Of a DNA stretch of 5,862 nt, positions 5,099-5,862 are shown one piece after another. The translations under genes were made by a program, and so were the position numbers. Origin of the DNA: Parvularcula sp. (GTDB taxonomy: Bacteria; Pseudomonadota; Alphaproteobacteria; Caulobacterales; Parvularculaceae). The notes beneath the pieces were generated by a model, which was not told the DNA's origin, ran no database searches, and was given only the letters and a program-made list of their open reading frames with translations. Position 1 is the stretch's first letter, and each line of letters starts with the position of its first letter. Location: assembly GCA_003506635.1 (NCBI GenBank), contig DNZB01000003.1:660-6521 (forward strand), written 5' to 3'.

Positions 5099-5862
5099 AT
5101 GACCGCCGCCGACAGACCGAGCCGCAAGACCCGCACGGGCAAGCGCGCCAAAGCGGCGCTGATCGCTGCCGCCGCGACAGCGTTCGCCGCCGCATCGACA
5201 CCCGCCTTCGCCGGCGGCGGCTATTATGGCGGCTATGACGGCTATTACGGCGGTTCTGGATATTATGGCCACGGATATGGCGGACGGGGCTATTATGGTC
5301 GCGGCTATGACCGCGGCGGCCATGGACACGGCCGGCATCACGGCCGCGGCGGCCTTTCGGGCGGCGAGGCGGCGCTGATCGCCGTCGGCATCATCGGCGG
5401 TGCGATCCTGATCGATCGCGCGCTCGATGATCGGCGCGACCGCGATTACGACCGCTATGACGACCGCCGTTATCGCGGCCGCGATTATGACGATCGCCGC
5501 CGCGCCGGCGCCTTCGACGACGACTATTATTATCAGCGTGACTCGCGCCCTTATCAGTATGACGGCGACATCCGCAGCGCGCGGCGCGACGAGCCGGGCG
5601 GCTATGGCGCCGGCGAGCCGGACCTTCTCGGCGGCGAGCCGCGTTCCCGGTCGGCCGACCGCGTCGCGGTCAACGCCGCCTTCCGCGAATGCGTCGCTGA
5701 GACCCGCGGCGCCGCCGGCGCCGGCGGGCTGACCGTCGCCATGCCGGGCGCGCCGACCGATCTTGAAACGCTCGCTGACGGCTCCGTCCGCATGGTCGCG
5801 CAGTTTCGCGCCTCGAACGCGCGCGGCGAGGAATGGTCGCGCCGCTTCGTCTGCGAGGCGGA
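5099..5862 (+). CDS. secreted Gly/Tyr/Arg/Asp-rich protein, 3' end cut by the window
   Basis: The frame stays open for 254 codons to the window edge, so this is a partial gene. A basic N-terminus (Arg7 to Lys18) and an Ala-rich hydrophobic core precede a probable signal peptidase site at AFA|GGG (after residue 38). Next is a low-complexity stretch of Gly-Tyr units (39-70), a Gly/His/Arg patch (71-85, including HGHGRHH), a hydrophobic Gly-containing helix (about 90-106, possibly membrane-spanning) and an Arg/Asp/Tyr-rich stretch (107-155). The C-terminal part (about 185 onward) is ordinary sequence with Cys198 (FRECV) and Cys252 (FVCEA) around a DGSVRMVAQF strand. It resembles the small two-cysteine C-terminal domain I recall from other alphaproteobacterial Gly-rich secreted proteins. 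The Gly/Tyr and Asp/Arg segments suggest a flexible surface or envelope protein. Function is unknown; I assign no gene symbol. The start has a strong ribosome site at 5086-5091. Confidence 0.85.
   Translation, partial: MTAADRPSRKTRTGKRAKAALIAAAATAFAAASTPAFAGGGYYGGYDGYYGGSGYYGHGYGGRGYYGRGYDRGGHGHGRHHGRGGLSGGEAALIAVGIIGGAILIDRALDDRRDRDYDRYDDRRYRGRDYDDRRRAGAFDDDYYYQRDSRPYQYDGDIRSARRDEPGGYGAGEPDLLGGEPRSRSADRVAVNAAFRECVAETRGAAGAGGLTVAMPGAPTDLETLADGSVRMVAQFRASNARGEEWSRRFVCEA

Noticed and set aside
4806..5102. Plus-strand 98-codon frame across the divergent region
   Set aside because: It is half antisense to the secreted-protein gene, has no ribosome site or motif, and would fill the only space available for promoters.

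Overview
The window looks like ordinary chromosome from a high-GC alphaproteobacterium. The reasons are GC- or GC-ending codons throughout, an Ala/Arg-rich proteome, and a HAD-IIA hydrolase of the TIGR01459 type directly upstream of ribF, an arrangement I associate with Alphaproteobacteria. I cannot name a genus. There are no tRNAs, rRNAs, insertion sequences, integrases, CRISPR arrays or toxin/defence genes.

Layout: (1) 41-709 (+), an OmpA-type lipoprotein with a glycine zipper, closed by a strong intrinsic terminator at 736-766. (2) 889-3785 (+), a three-gene cluster: a membrane-anchored degenerate EAL protein, a HAD-IIA hydrolase, and ribF (riboflavin kinase/FAD synthetase). The last two overlap by 10 bases, and the first two are 42 bases apart. 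(3) 3768-4906 (-), two exported proteins on the opposite strand: an unrecognised small secreted protein, a 41-base hairpin, then a DUF2799-type lipoprotein whose 3' end overlaps the 3' end of ribF by 18 bases. (4) 4907-5098, a divergent intergenic region. (5) 5099 to the window end (+), a secreted Gly/Tyr/Arg/Asp-rich protein cut by the window edge; it is a real gene that lacks a stop only because the sequence ends.

Functionally, four of seven products are cell-envelope or secreted proteins (two lipoproteins, two with cleavable signal peptides), one is probably a c-di-GMP-related membrane protein, and two belong to or sit beside flavin cofactor synthesis. Apart from the HAD-ribF pair I see no integrated system. 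The points most worth a second look are the degenerate EAL active site, the HAD hydrolase lacking the usual acid/base Asp and coupled to ribF, the long hairpin between the two minus-strand genes, and a marked excess of the octamer GCGATCGC. I found no convincing evidence of a new biological system.
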